Below, in pieces: positions 16,226 through 25,119 of a stretch of DNA of 64,000 nucleotides (within the stretch, counting starts at the first letter, position 1; each line of letters starts with the position of its first letter). This DNA is from Tunicatimonas sp964551335 (lineage in GTDB: Bacteria > Bacteroidota > Bacteroidia > Cytophagales > Cyclobacteriaceae). The position numbers and the translations under genes are program-made. The DNA lies in NCBI GenBank assembly GCA_964551335.1, contig CAZKCO010000028.1:1-64000 (forward strand), read 5' to 3'. The notes beneath the pieces were generated by a model that saw nothing but the letters and a program-made list of their open reading frames with translations, ran no database searches and was not told the origin of the DNA.

Positions 16226-16258
16226 TAAAAAAACCCTCAAATCATACGATTTAAGGGT
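16226..16258 (-). terminator. Rho-independent terminator of tRNA-Asp
   Basis: On the minus strand an 11-bp stem with one mismatch and a GTAT loop (arms at 16233-16243 and 16248-16258) is followed by seven T. It begins 28 nt after the tRNA 3' end. Confidence 0.75.
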
Positions 16259-16285
16259 CTATGCATGTTTTGAAGGCATTTTAAG

Positions 16286-16359
16286 CGGTCCGGACGGGAC
16301 TCGAACCCGCGGCCTCCTGCGTGACAGGCAGGCATTCTAACCAACTGAACTACCGGACC
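16286..16359 (-). tRNA. tRNA-Asp (anticodon GTC)
   Basis: A 74-nt cloverleaf on the minus strand. The acceptor stem is GGTCCGG/CCGGACC with G as discriminator. The D arm is GTTCAGTTGGTTAGAAT, the anticodon arm CCTGC-CTGTCAC-GCAGG with GTC, and the T loop GGTTCGAGTCCC. CCA is not encoded. Its 3' end is the integration site of the neighbouring island. Confidence 0.95.
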
Positions 16360-16467
16360 AATCAAAATTGGAATGCAAATATGAAATCTTATCGTCTTAT
16401 TTCCAACAAACCCGCGTAGTTTTTTCTTTCAATACTGGATTGACTAGGCATTCGCCTTAAGCGAAAG

Positions 16468-16498
16468 TTGGTAAAATACGGTTTTAGTCCTAGTTTTG
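16468..16498 (+). promoter_or_regulatory. accA promoter
   Basis: TTG at 16468-16470, a 20-bp spacer and TAGTTTTG at 16491-16498 match the Bacteroidota TTG / TAnnTTTG pattern, 19 bp before the accA ATG. A small inverted repeat, TTCGC-CTTAA-GCGAA (16451-16465), sits just upstream and might be an operator. Confidence 0.5.
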
Positions 16499-16517
16499 AG
16501 CCTTAAATCATAGAAGT

Positions 16518-17486
16518 ATGGCAACTGAGAATCCTCCTAGAACATTACTGGAGTTTGAAAAGCCGGTGGTAGAGTTAGAAACCAAACTGGCCGATATGAA
16601 GCAAATGGCTAGCGAAAGTGGCGTAGACGTGAGCGAAGCTATCCGAACGCTGGAAGATAAGATACAGCGACTGAAAGAAGAAACCTACGCGAACCTTACC
16701 CGCTGGCAGCGAGTGCAGTTGTCGCGGCATGCCGACCGCCCCTACACGCTAGATTATATCTACGAGCTTTGTAGTGATTTTATTGAACTGCACGGCGACC
16801 GGAATGTGAGGGATGACAAAGCAATGGTCGGTGGGTTCGGACGTATTGATGGCCAGACTTTCATGCTAATTGGTCAGCAGAAAGGGCGAAACACCAAGCT
16901 AAGGCAGATGCGTAACTTTGGTATGGCTAACCCCGAAGGATACCGTAAGGCCCTGCGCCTGATGAAAATTGCCGAGAAATTTAATAAGCCCATTGTGGTT
17001 TTTATTGACACCCCCGGCGCATTTCCTGGTATAGAAGCGGAAGAGCGGGGACAAGGCGAAGCCATTGCTCGCAATTTGCGCGAAATGTTTATGCTGAAGG
17101 TACCGGTCATCTGCATCATCATCGGCGAAGGAGCTTCCGGTGGTGCCTTGGGCATTGCTATTGGCGATAGAGTATTTATGCTGGAAAATACCTGGTACTC
17201 AGTAATTTCGCCCGAGTCTTGCTCTTCCATTCTGTGGCGTAGCTGGGAGTTTAAAGAACAGGCCGCCGAGGCGTTGAAACTGACCGCGCAGGATATGCAC
17301 CAGTTTCAGATGGTAGACGGCATTATTGAAGAACCTCTGGGTGGGGCTCACCTCGATTTAAAGTGGCAGAGTCAGAAAATCAAAGAATATGTTTTTGATA
17401 ATTTGAAGGCCCTGCAAAAACTATCGGATGAAGACCGGATACAGCAACGCATTGATAAATTCAATAAAATAGGAGTAGTGCAGTAG
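16518..17486 (+). CDS. accA: Acetyl-CoA carboxylase, carboxyltransferase subunit alpha
   Basis: A 322-residue subunit that with AccD transfers the carboxyl group from biotin to acetyl-CoA, making malonyl-CoA for fatty acid synthesis in the cytoplasm. The N-terminal helix (LLEFEKPVVELETKLADM), RHADRPYTLDYI, the oxyanion-type GEGASGGALGIAIGDRVFMLENTWYSVISPE and the C-terminal DGIIEEPLGGAH are all characteristic. Full length. It opens a lipid-related run with the patatin and acyltransferase genes downstream. Confidence 0.97.
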   Translation: MATENPPRTLLEFEKPVVELETKLADMKQMASESGVDVSEAIRTLEDKIQRLKEETYANLTRWQRVQLSRHADRPYTLDYIYELCSDFIELHGDRNVRDDKAMVGGFGRIDGQTFMLIGQQKGRNTKLRQMRNFGMANPEGYRKALRLMKIAEKFNKPIVVFIDTPGAFPGIEAEERGQGEAIARNLREMFMLKVPVICIIIGEGASGGALGIAIGDRVFMLENTWYSVISPESCSSILWRSWEFKEQAAEALKLTAQDMHQFQMVDGIIEEPLGGAHLDLKWQSQKIKEYVFDNLKALQKLSDEDRIQQRIDKFNKIGVVQ

Positions 17487-17544
17487 TCTTCTGACTCATT
17501 AGGCTACGTCGTTCAAGGAAAATTGAACTGAATTTGGTGCTTGT

Positions 17545-18327
17545 ATGAAATTAGGGTTAGTACTGTCTGGCGGTGGTTCCCGAGGGATTGCCCACTTGGG
17601 GGTACTAAAGGTGCTGGATGAGATTGGAATTCAAATTGATGCTATTGCCGGAAGCAGTTCGGGTGCTATTGCCGGCGCCCTTTACGCCAACGGCTATTCT
17701 CCTGATGATATCCTTAAAATTATTCAGGAAACCAGCTTTCTAAAGCTTATCCGCCCGGCGATTAGCCGTACTGGGTTACTTAAAATGGACAGTGCCGTGT
17801 GGCTATATCAAAAATACCTGCCGCACAATTCATTTGAAAGCCTGAATATTCCGCTTACAATTAACGCTACTGATCTTTGTAAGGGGAAAGCGGTTTACTT
17901 CTCTAAGGGAGAGCTTATTCGCCCGCTGATGGCTTCCACCTGCATTCCGGTGATGTTTGAGCCAGTTTCGGTGAGCGGCAAGCTCTTTGTAGACGGAGGA
18001 TTACTGAATAACTTTCCCGCAGAATCTCTTATTGGCACCTGCGATAAGATTATTGGTTTGCATTGCAACCCCATTGACGATACCTTCCAGGTAATGAATA
18101 TTAAGACCATGCTGGAGCGTACGTTTTTGCTGACGATCAATGCAAATTCCTATTCCCGGCGCAAATACTGTGACTTTTTTATTGAGCCGCCGGCACTTAA
18201 AACCTACAATATCCTGGACTTGAAGCGAGCGGAAGAAATCTTTCAAATAGGGTATGATTATGCTAAAACCCTGGAGAAAGAGCTTACCCAATTCTGGACT
18301 ACTTTATCAACAACAACCAAATCATAA
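17545..18327 (+). CDS. Patatin-like phospholipase
   Basis: A 260-residue lipid acyl hydrolase of the RssA/YlbK-like patatin group. The oxyanion loop LSGGGSRGIAHLGVL, the nucleophile elbow GSSSG (near residue 38) and the catalytic Asp in DGGLLNNFP (near residue 150) are intact. It probably removes acyl chains from phospholipids. The stop overlaps the ATG of the next gene by one base (TAATG), so it is coupled to the acyltransferase; together they may exchange phospholipid acyl chains. Confidence 0.9.
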   Translation: MKLGLVLSGGGSRGIAHLGVLKVLDEIGIQIDAIAGSSSGAIAGALYANGYSPDDILKIIQETSFLKLIRPAISRTGLLKMDSAVWLYQKYLPHNSFESLNIPLTINATDLCKGKAVYFSKGELIRPLMASTCIPVMFEPVSVSGKLFVDGGLLNNFPAESLIGTCDKIIGLHCNPIDDTFQVMNIKTMLERTFLLTINANSYSRRKYCDFFIEPPALKTYNILDLKRAEEIFQIGYDYAKTLEKELTQFWTTLSTTTKS

Positions 18328-18887
18328 TGTGGAAAATTATTGCTAAAATAATACTGGGCATCTCTGGCTGGTCGTATAACAAGAACTTCCCCAAAGACAT
18401 CAAAAAGGGAGTAATGGTAGCCGCTCCTCATACCAGCAATTGGGATATATTTTACGCCCTTTCGGCTCTACGATTAATGGGAATCCCCGTCCGCTTTACC
18501 ATTAAAAAAGAGTGGATGAAGCCTCCGCTTAGCATAATCCTCAAAGCACTGGGGGCAATACCCATAGACCGGAAACAAAAAGGGCTTAAGCGGGAAAGTA
18601 TGGTTGACGCGATGGTTCGGTTATTCGACGAGCGCGATCATTTAATTATACTGGTCACTCCGGAGGGAACTCGTAAGTATGCCAAACGCTGGCGAACCGG
18701 TTTTTACCACGTAGCTAAACAGGCGAATGTTCCTATTCTGCTAGGTTACCTGGACTACTCGAAGAAAGAAGCCGGAATTCTCATGGAGCCTTTTTACCCA
18801 TCTGATGACATGAACCAAGATATTGAGCAAATTAAGGATCGCTACCGCGGTATTACCGCTCGCTTTCCCGAGCAAGGGGTCTACTAA
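18327..18887 (+). CDS. 1-acyl-glycerol-3-phosphate acyltransferase family protein
   Basis: A 186-residue PlsC-like acyltransferase. The HxxxxD catalytic motif is in APHTSNWDIFYAL and the second motif in TPEGTRKYAKRWRTGFYHVA. The protein is short and has one hydrophobic N-terminal region, as in the small lysophospholipid acyltransferases of Bacteroidota. Start and stop overlap shows co-translation with the patatin. The acceptor lipid is not known. Confidence 0.85.
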   Translation: MWKIIAKIILGISGWSYNKNFPKDIKKGVMVAAPHTSNWDIFYALSALRLMGIPVRFTIKKEWMKPPLSIILKALGAIPIDRKQKGLKRESMVDAMVRLFDERDHLIILVTPEGTRKYAKRWRTGFYHVAKQANVPILLGYLDYSKKEAGILMEPFYPSDDMNQDIEQIKDRYRGITARFPEQGVY

Positions 18888-18914
18888 AGGAATTCTAATT
18901 CTACCTTTTCAGGA

Positions 18915-20426
18915 TTACTCCACCATCTGTTTAGTAAATCGGTTAGAAAAGATTCGGTTGTGATTAAACCGATGAAACTGGGCAATCCAATCTTCATATT
19001 TTGGGTATACCTGCTTAATGTATTCTTTATCGACTTGCTCGTTGGTTTTTCCCCAATGGGGTCGGGCGCCGTAGCGCATAAATAGCTGCTGAACCCGGGC
19101 CAGTAATACCTCATTGCCGTACGCATGCTTTACTACGGCCGTGTCAATATAGCACACATCGCTTCCGTATTCCGGGGTTAAATGCAGATCAGAAGCCTTA
19201 AGAAAGCGCAGTTCCAGTGGAGAGGACAACTGAAAGCCATAGTTTGTTTGTAAATCCTTCACCAGATCGAACAAGTCATCTAGTAGATTTACATACGTAT
19301 CCTGGTCTAATGGAATAGCAAACTCGGTGTCGTACCCTCTTTCTTTCAAGTAGTCGTAGCCCTGGTACATAACTTTGTACGACTTATTAATGTAGGTTTT
19401 ATCGCGTTGTCCCTTAAGGGTTTGGTTAATCAGTTTGGGAACCATTTTAGGAAAGGTATTGATCAGCCAGACAAAGACCCAGTAGGTCAGCGGTAAGTTG
19501 CCTAAAATCTGACTGACGGGATTACGGATGGCTTTATCAAGGCGGTGAAGAAGGTTGTGTTTAATATCCTGCCAGAGCAGAGTAAACTTGGTGGGCGGCG
19601 GTACTCTATCTTGGGTGGCTAACATAGCCAAACGCTCCCCATCTACCGAATAGGGATTGAGTAGAACAAACACACTCCGGTGCTGGCGAAATACTTCGTT
19701 CCTTAATTGAGCCTTTACATTCTCCCAAGTATCCACCGTTTTCTGCTCTTCCAGATAAAACAGCGGTTCTACTTCGATGACCAGAGAGTAGATAATACCC
19801 ATACCGCCAAAACTTACCAATACGCAACGAAATACTTCATCGTCTTGAATAAGTTCCGGAGCATCGGATGGATAGCTATCCGGGTTGGTAAAACCTGCTG
19901 TTTTTTCAATTCGATACGCTTTCGCCCCGGTACCATTCAGATTATTGGTAACTAATACTAGCGACTTCACAATCTGCGATAGAGCGCCCAGACCAAGATT
20001 AGAACCGTGGGTGCCAGTTTGGATGGCTCCGGCCAAAGCCATATGGTTTATACCTCCCATGGTAGGGATAGCAAGCTGCATCTTATCGAGATCATCGTTT
20101 AACTTGCTCAGCCTGATGCCAGACTCAAACTCAACAAAATTTCCCACCTCGTCGGTGTGCTGGTATACCCCTAGATTATCATCCAGATGAGAAGTATCTA
20201 TCAGTAGCCCGTTGGCGTAAGGGGCATTGGAAAATGAATGTCCTGATCCTACGGCCCGCACCGGTAACTCCCTGTTGATAGCTTCCTGCACAATAGTAAG
20301 AACGTCGGAAAGATTCTCTGGCTCGTAGTATTTGAGGGGGTGAACAGTAATATTGCCCAGGGTATTTCGCCAAACCGGGCGTTTGAAAAAATGCTTCTTA
20401 TTGACTTTGTGCTTCCTAAACAACAC
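18915..20426 (-). CDS. FAD-linked aldonolactone oxidase (D-arabinono-1,4-lactone oxidase family)
   Basis: A 503-residue oxidase. The N-terminal FAD-binding domain shows the PP loop RAVGSGHSFSNAPYANG and GTHGSNLGLGALSQIV. The C-terminal part ends with ARPHWGKTNE, a version of the HWxK motif of aldonolactone oxidases, which oxidise sugar lactones or alditols and pass electrons to oxygen or a carrier. No signal peptide is seen. It converges with the acyltransferase gene, leaving 27 bp between the stops. Confidence 0.85.
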   Translation of the reverse strand: MLFRKHKVNKKHFFKRPVWRNTLGNITVHPLKYYEPENLSDVLTIVQEAINRELPVRAVGSGHSFSNAPYANGLLIDTSHLDDNLGVYQHTDEVGNFVEFESGIRLSKLNDDLDKMQLAIPTMGGINHMALAGAIQTGTHGSNLGLGALSQIVKSLVLVTNNLNGTGAKAYRIEKTAGFTNPDSYPSDAPELIQDDEVFRCVLVSFGGMGIIYSLVIEVEPLFYLEEQKTVDTWENVKAQLRNEVFRQHRSVFVLLNPYSVDGERLAMLATQDRVPPPTKFTLLWQDIKHNLLHRLDKAIRNPVSQILGNLPLTYWVFVWLINTFPKMVPKLINQTLKGQRDKTYINKSYKVMYQGYDYLKERGYDTEFAIPLDQDTYVNLLDDLFDLVKDLQTNYGFQLSSPLELRFLKASDLHLTPEYGSDVCYIDTAVVKHAYGNEVLLARVQQLFMRYGARPHWGKTNEQVDKEYIKQVYPKYEDWIAQFHRFNHNRIFSNRFTKQMVE

Positions 20427-20685
20427 AGTAAATGATTTTTGTGGAAGGAGAGATATGTCTAAGCCACAGAAAATAGAATACTAGAAGTTATCAATAAGGT
20501 AAGTAAATAGTACGGTAGAAGCAATCGGCTGCCCGTTTGATGAATAACAGGCACTTGATGTACTCAGAGCAAAGCTAAGCCCGAGTGAAAGATTTCCTAG
20601 ACCGCCACTAGCTGATAAAATTAGATTAATAATCATTTGTACCTACAACATTGGTGTATACGTAATAATTGGAAACCCTATAATT

Positions 20686-21063
20686 ATGAAAGCAGCCAAA
20701 ATTACTTACTACGTTGCTTTGAGTCTGTTCAGCCTATTGATGGTCTTTTCGGTATTCAATTACTTCTTCAACCATAGTGCCATCGAACAAGCCTTCCAGT
20801 CGCTAGGCTATCCGACTTACCTTGTTTACCCTTTAGCCATTGCCAAATTGTTAGGGATAATTGCGATTTGGACTAAAAAGTCGGTCGTACTGAAAGAGTG
20901 GGCTTACGCAGGATTCTTCTTCGACGTCACCTTGGCAGCTTCAGCGCATATTAATGCCGGCGACGGGCAAGCTGCGGTTGCTTTTATTGCTTTAGCACTA
21001 CTAGCGACCATCTACTTTACCGAAAAGCGGGTTTTTCCGGAGAAAACATTGGTAGCCACCTAA
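20686..21063 (+). CDS. DoxX family membrane protein
   Basis: A 125-residue protein with four transmembrane helices. AIEQAFQSLGYPTYLVYPLAIAKLLGIIAIW and EWAYAGFFFDVTLAASAHINAGD are typical of the DoxX-like family in Bacteroidota. DoxX proteins are linked with quinone or thiosulfate oxidation in a few organisms, but this subgroup is uncharacterised. Stands alone, convergent with tyrS. Confidence 0.83.
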   Translation: MKAAKITYYVALSLFSLLMVFSVFNYFFNHSAIEQAFQSLGYPTYLVYPLAIAKLLGIIAIWTKKSVVLKEWAYAGFFFDVTLAASAHINAGDGQAAVAFIALALLATIYFTEKRVFPEKTLVAT

Positions 21064-21077
21064 TTGTAAGCAAATAG

Positions 21078-22376
21078 CTACTCCGTTACTGTAACTAAGT
21101 AGTGATTCTTTTTACCGCGTTGCACCAGCAAATACTTGTCCTGCAACAACGGAAAGCTCGCTTCGGCATCAGTAGAGGTAACCTTCTCCTTGTTAATACT
21201 AACTCCGCCCTGCTGGATCATCCGGCGGGCTTCTCCCTTAGATTTGAACACCAACTGGCGGGTGATTTCGGATAGTAAATCTACCACATTGCCTGCCGAT
21301 TCGTACTCGCTGCGGGAAATGGTTTCCTGAGGCAAGCCCTCAAATACTTCCAGTAGCGTCTTTTCGTCAATACGTTGGATACGTTCCAGTGCAGCATTAC
21401 CAAAAAGAATAGAAGAGGCATCACGGGCGTTTTCAAAATCTTCCGATGAGTGAATACGGGTAGTCAGTTCTTCGGCTAAGGCCCGTTTGGCTTCGTTAGG
21501 ATTGGGAAGCTGTTCTAATGCTTCAATTTCCTCCCGGGTTTTCAGCGAAAACACTCGTAGGAGCCGTGACAGGTCTTCGTCGGCCACGTTGAGCCAGAAC
21601 TGATAGAACTTGTAGGGCGAGGTCATCTCGGCATCCAGCCATAGGTTGCCCGATTCGGATTTGCCAAACTTCGATCCGTCCGATTTGGTAATGAGAGGGG
21701 CGGTCAGGGCGTAAGCCTCACCCGATGCCTTGCGTCGGATAAATTCAGTTCCGGTCGTGATATTACCCCACTGATCGGATCCGCCCATTTGTAGCTTTAC
21801 TCCTCGGTGCTGGTACAGATGATAGAAATCGTACCCCTGCAGCAACTGGTAAGAAAACTCCGTGAAGGAAAGCCCGGTTTCCAGCCGTTTCTTCACCGAA
21901 TCTTTAGCAATCATATAGTTGATCGTAAGATGCTTTCCGGCATCTCTAAGAAACTCCAGAAAGCCGATCTGCCCGAACCAGTCGTAGTTATTTACCATGA
22001 TGGCCGGATTGTCGCCACCTTCAAAATCCAGAAATTTTTCCAATTGCCGACGTACACCTTCCTGGTTTTCCCGCAGGGTATCTACATCTAGCAGGTTCCG
22101 TTCCGCTGATTTACCCGAAGGGTCGCCGATCATGCCCGTAGCGCCTCCTACCAAGGCAATGGGCTGGTGGCCGTGGCGCTGCAAATGAACCAGTAGCATG
22201 ACCGTAGCCAGGTTACCAATGTGTAAAGAACGGGCAGTAGGGTCAAAGCCGATATAGCCCAGCGTTTTCTCTTTGGCCAGTTGTTCTTCCGTGCCCGGGG
22301 TCATATCGTGAATCATTCCACGCCAGCGCAGTTCTTCCACTAAATTCGATAAGGTATAAGCAGACGAGTTCGTCAT
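21078..22376 (-). CDS. tyrS: Tyrosyl-tRNA synthetase
   Basis: A 432-residue class I synthetase that charges tRNA-Tyr. The HIGH-type motif is ARSLHIGNL, tyrosine-binding residues lie in LLQGYDFYHLYQ and GGSDQWGNI, and the KMSKS-type loop is SKFGKSESGN. An S4 RNA-binding domain ends the protein (GEARRMIQQGGVSINKEKV). I start at the ATG at 22376; ten further codons upstream (to 22406) are open but do not look conserved. Confidence 0.96.
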   Translation of the reverse strand: MTNSSAYTLSNLVEELRWRGMIHDMTPGTEEQLAKEKTLGYIGFDPTARSLHIGNLATVMLLVHLQRHGHQPIALVGGATGMIGDPSGKSAERNLLDVDTLRENQEGVRRQLEKFLDFEGGDNPAIMVNNYDWFGQIGFLEFLRDAGKHLTINYMIAKDSVKKRLETGLSFTEFSYQLLQGYDFYHLYQHRGVKLQMGGSDQWGNITTGTEFIRRKASGEAYALTAPLITKSDGSKFGKSESGNLWLDAEMTSPYKFYQFWLNVADEDLSRLLRVFSLKTREEIEALEQLPNPNEAKRALAEELTTRIHSSEDFENARDASSILFGNAALERIQRIDEKTLLEVFEGLPQETISRSEYESAGNVVDLLSEITRQLVFKSKGEARRMIQQGGVSINKEKVTSTDAEASFPLLQDKYLLVQRGKKNHYLVTVTE

Positions 22377-22607
22377 GAGTACAGTTTTTTGATATTTAAG
22401 GGACAAAAGCGTGTTTCAACCTATCCCATAATTTTAATGAAGTTGCAAATATAAAATTTCAGTGACAGTTTCTGAACATTGAACCTGGAAGAAAAAGAAG
22501 ATAACCTAACGGAATTATTTCTGGTAGAATCCGTAATTCTGTTGATAGGCTGTTAACTAATCTTAGTACGCACCGTTTAACTATCTGAATTTTATTTTTC
22601 AATCTAC

Positions 22608-23771
22608 ATGACACGCATACCTGGTTACATAAAATATCTAGCAATTCTGGCGGCCATCGTGCTTACTGCCTACGTACTTATTATCGCCAAATCAATTCTG
22701 AGCCCGCTGCTTACCGCCCTGATTCTAGCGTTGCTATTGCATCCCCTGAGTGCGGGTATGGAGCGTATCCGTATTCCTCGCGGAATCAGTTCGGTACTAT
22801 CTATTGTATTGGTGGTACTAACTATTGCCGGCCTTTCTGTCTTTTTTTCGGCTCAGGTGCGCAACATCGGGCAGGATATGAATCAGATTGAGGCCAGAGT
22901 AAACGACGTAGTTGATCGAAGTACAAGCTGGATGGAGAGTACCTTTGGTATTGAGCCCCAGGAGCAAACCAGCTACGTGAAGGATTCGTTAACCTCTTTG
23001 CTTCGCGGAAGCACTTCGTTTTTAACCAATACACTTTCGGCCACGGCCGGATTCTTTACTGCTTTTTTTCTGTGTATTATCTGTCTGTTCTTCTTTTTGT
23101 ATTACCGCAAATTTTTAATGGCCTTTGTTTACCGCCTGTTTAAACCAGCCAACCATAGTAAAGTGGGAAAAACTGTAATTAAAATTGAAAAGGTAGTACG
23201 CAGCTATATTGTCGGTCTGTTCACCGTTATCTTGATTGTAGGCATTTTGAACACGATTGGATTGATGGTGCTGGGTATTCAGCATGCGGTATTTTTTGGA
23301 GCACTGGCAGCAGTACTTACCATTATTCCGTACATCGGGGTGTTTATAGGCTCATTACTGCCCATTGTGTTTGCTTTAGTTACTAAAGACTCATTGTGGT
23401 ATCCGGTAGGTGTAGCCTTACTGTTTTGGGCAGTGCAGTTTCTAGAGGGTAATTTTATCACCCCCAACGTAGTGGGAGGAAAAGTGAGTATCAACCCCTT
23501 TGCGGCTATACTGGTTCTGTTTTTCGGCGGTATGATCTGGGGAGCAATCGGTATGATTCTATCTATTCCGATGTTAGCAATTGCTAAAGTTGTTTTTGAT
23601 GAAATAGAGCCATTGCAGCCCTATGGTTTCTTACTGGGCAATCCCCCGGATGAGTACACACTGGAAAACCGCAAGGGACGACTTAGTAAAATCCGAATTG
23701 TGAAAAAGAAAAGCGATCCCAAAAAATCAGTTGAGCAAGCAGAGACTGAAGAAAACGTGGTAAAGGCTTAG
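22608..23771 (+). CDS. AI-2E family transporter
   Basis: A 387-residue membrane protein with about seven to eight helices, grouped in an N-terminal pair, a central soluble segment (about residues 85-135) and a C-terminal bundle with the family motif GVFIGSLLPIVFAL. FLEGNFITPNVVGGKVSINPFAAIL is diagnostic. Members export signals or exchange sodium for protons; the specific substrate is not evident. The stop overlaps that of the nucleoside transporter on the other strand by 4 bp. Confidence 0.88.
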   Translation: MTRIPGYIKYLAILAAIVLTAYVLIIAKSILSPLLTALILALLLHPLSAGMERIRIPRGISSVLSIVLVVLTIAGLSVFFSAQVRNIGQDMNQIEARVNDVVDRSTSWMESTFGIEPQEQTSYVKDSLTSLLRGSTSFLTNTLSATAGFFTAFFLCIICLFFFLYYRKFLMAFVYRLFKPANHSKVGKTVIKIEKVVRSYIVGLFTVILIVGILNTIGLMVLGIQHAVFFGALAAVLTIIPYIGVFIGSLLPIVFALVTKDSLWYPVGVALLFWAVQFLEGNFITPNVVGGKVSINPFAAILVLFFGGMIWGAIGMILSIPMLAIAKVVFDEIEPLQPYGFLLGNPPDEYTLENRKGRLSKIRIVKKKSDPKKSVEQAETEENVVKA

Positions 23772-25060
23772 TAACTTACCAGCATGCCCGCAATGGTGGC
23801 GGTCATCATGCAGGCAAAGGTGGCCGCCAGCAGCGCCCACATGCCCAACTTAGAAAGATTGCCTTGCTGATTGGGAGCTAAGCTTCCGATGCCGCCAATC
23901 TGAATAGCAATGGAGCTAAAGTTGGAAAATCCGCACAGAGCGTAAGTAGCAATTACCAACGCCCTTCCGCTAAGAGCCCCCTCCGCTTTCATCTCCGATA
24001 AATCCAGGTAGGCTACAAACTCGTTGATCACGGTCTTTTGCCCCAGCAAACTACCCACTTGTAGCGTCTGATTCCAGTCTACTCCCATAATAAACGCAAA
24101 CCCTCGGAATAGCTGTCCGAGCAAATATTCTAATGAGAATCCATCAAATGCCCCGTTGGTAGTGCGCACTACAAAGGCATTTAATCCGAGAAGATCGCCT
24201 ATTACTCCCGATAAAAAATAGTTGATAGCGGCAATCACCGCAATGAATGCCAGCAGCATTCCGCCTACATTGAGCGCTAGTTTCAGTCCTTCGGCAGCCC
24301 CCCGAGAGAGGGCGTCAATTACATTTACGCCTAGATTTTCTCCACTTACATTTAGCTCCTGACGAATAGCTTCGGGCTGAGTTTCGGGTACTAGCATTTT
24401 GGAAATGACAATTGCGGCGGGAGCATTCATTATTGAAGCACTGAGCAGGTAGGCAGCAAAGCGAGTCTGCTCTGCCGGGTTGTCTCCGCCTAAAAAAGCT
24501 ACGTATCCACCTAGTACTCCTCCGGCGATGGTGGCCATACCTCCGGTCATCAGACACATAATTTCCGAAAGCGTCATACCGGCAATGTAGGGACGAACCA
24601 GCAGTGGGGCCTCGGTTTGCCCTAAAAAAATATTACCCGCTGCCGAGAGGCTTTCTGCTCCGGAAAGACGCATAGTACGAGCCATCACCCAAGCAATACC
24701 GTATACTACCTTTTGCAAAATGCCCAGATAATAAAGACCGGCCGTAACGGTTGAAAAGAAAATAATGGTAGGTAGTACCTGAAACGCAAAGATGTAGCCG
24801 AATGATGAAGTATCAACCAAGCCACCAAACAAAAACTCGGCTCCTTGTTGCGAGAAGCTAAGAAACTTAACAAAAGCCTGACTGATCTTATTAAAGAGTT
24901 CTTTGACAAAAGGCACTTTCAGAATCAGTACACCAGCAATTAGTTGGATACCAACCCCGGCTCCCACCAACCTCCAGTTAATAGCACTACGCTTTTTGGA
25001 AAATAGAAAGGCAAGAAATAGTAAAGCAGCAATTCCTAAAATTCCGCGGACGTAAAGCAT
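23768..25060 (-). CDS. NupC-type concentrative nucleoside transporter
   Basis: A 430-residue inner-membrane permease that takes up nucleosides with sodium or protons. The N-terminal helices, the gate domain (GNIFLGQTEAPLLVRPYIAGMTLSE) and the nucleoside-binding segment (VINEFVAYLDLSEM ... YALCGFSNFSSIAIQIGGIGS) are all conserved. Convergent with the AI-2E transporter. The bifunctional nuclease gene lies 60 bp upstream in the same direction, so they may share a transcript. Confidence 0.93.
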   Translation of the reverse strand: MLYVRGILGIAALLFLAFLFSKKRSAINWRLVGAGVGIQLIAGVLILKVPFVKELFNKISQAFVKFLSFSQQGAEFLFGGLVDTSSFGYIFAFQVLPTIIFFSTVTAGLYYLGILQKVVYGIAWVMARTMRLSGAESLSAAGNIFLGQTEAPLLVRPYIAGMTLSEIMCLMTGGMATIAGGVLGGYVAFLGGDNPAEQTRFAAYLLSASIMNAPAAIVISKMLVPETQPEAIRQELNVSGENLGVNVIDALSRGAAEGLKLALNVGGMLLAFIAVIAAINYFLSGVIGDLLGLNAFVVRTTNGAFDGFSLEYLLGQLFRGFAFIMGVDWNQTLQVGSLLGQKTVINEFVAYLDLSEMKAEGALSGRALVIATYALCGFSNFSSIAIQIGGIGSLAPNQQGNLSKLGMWALLAATFACMMTATIAGMLVSY

Positions 25061-25119
25061 AAACAGTTTCGAGCTAGTAGGTAGAGATGTCGAAGCGTTT
25101 TAGATATACTGGTATAGCC

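Larger units (their letters stand above)
16165..16299. repeat. att-like direct repeat, tRNA-proximal copy
   Basis: Partner of 1374-1508. It covers the last 14 nt of the tRNA-Asp gene (16286-16299), the tRNA terminator hairpin and a pair of GTTCACCGAT repeats. Because the intact tRNA is here, this is the junction where integration restored the gene. Confidence 0.85.

Noticed and set aside
22377..22607. Possible T-box or other leader upstream of tyrS
   Set aside because: No T-box bulge sequence or terminator/antiterminator pair found; T-box leaders are not expected in Bacteroidota.
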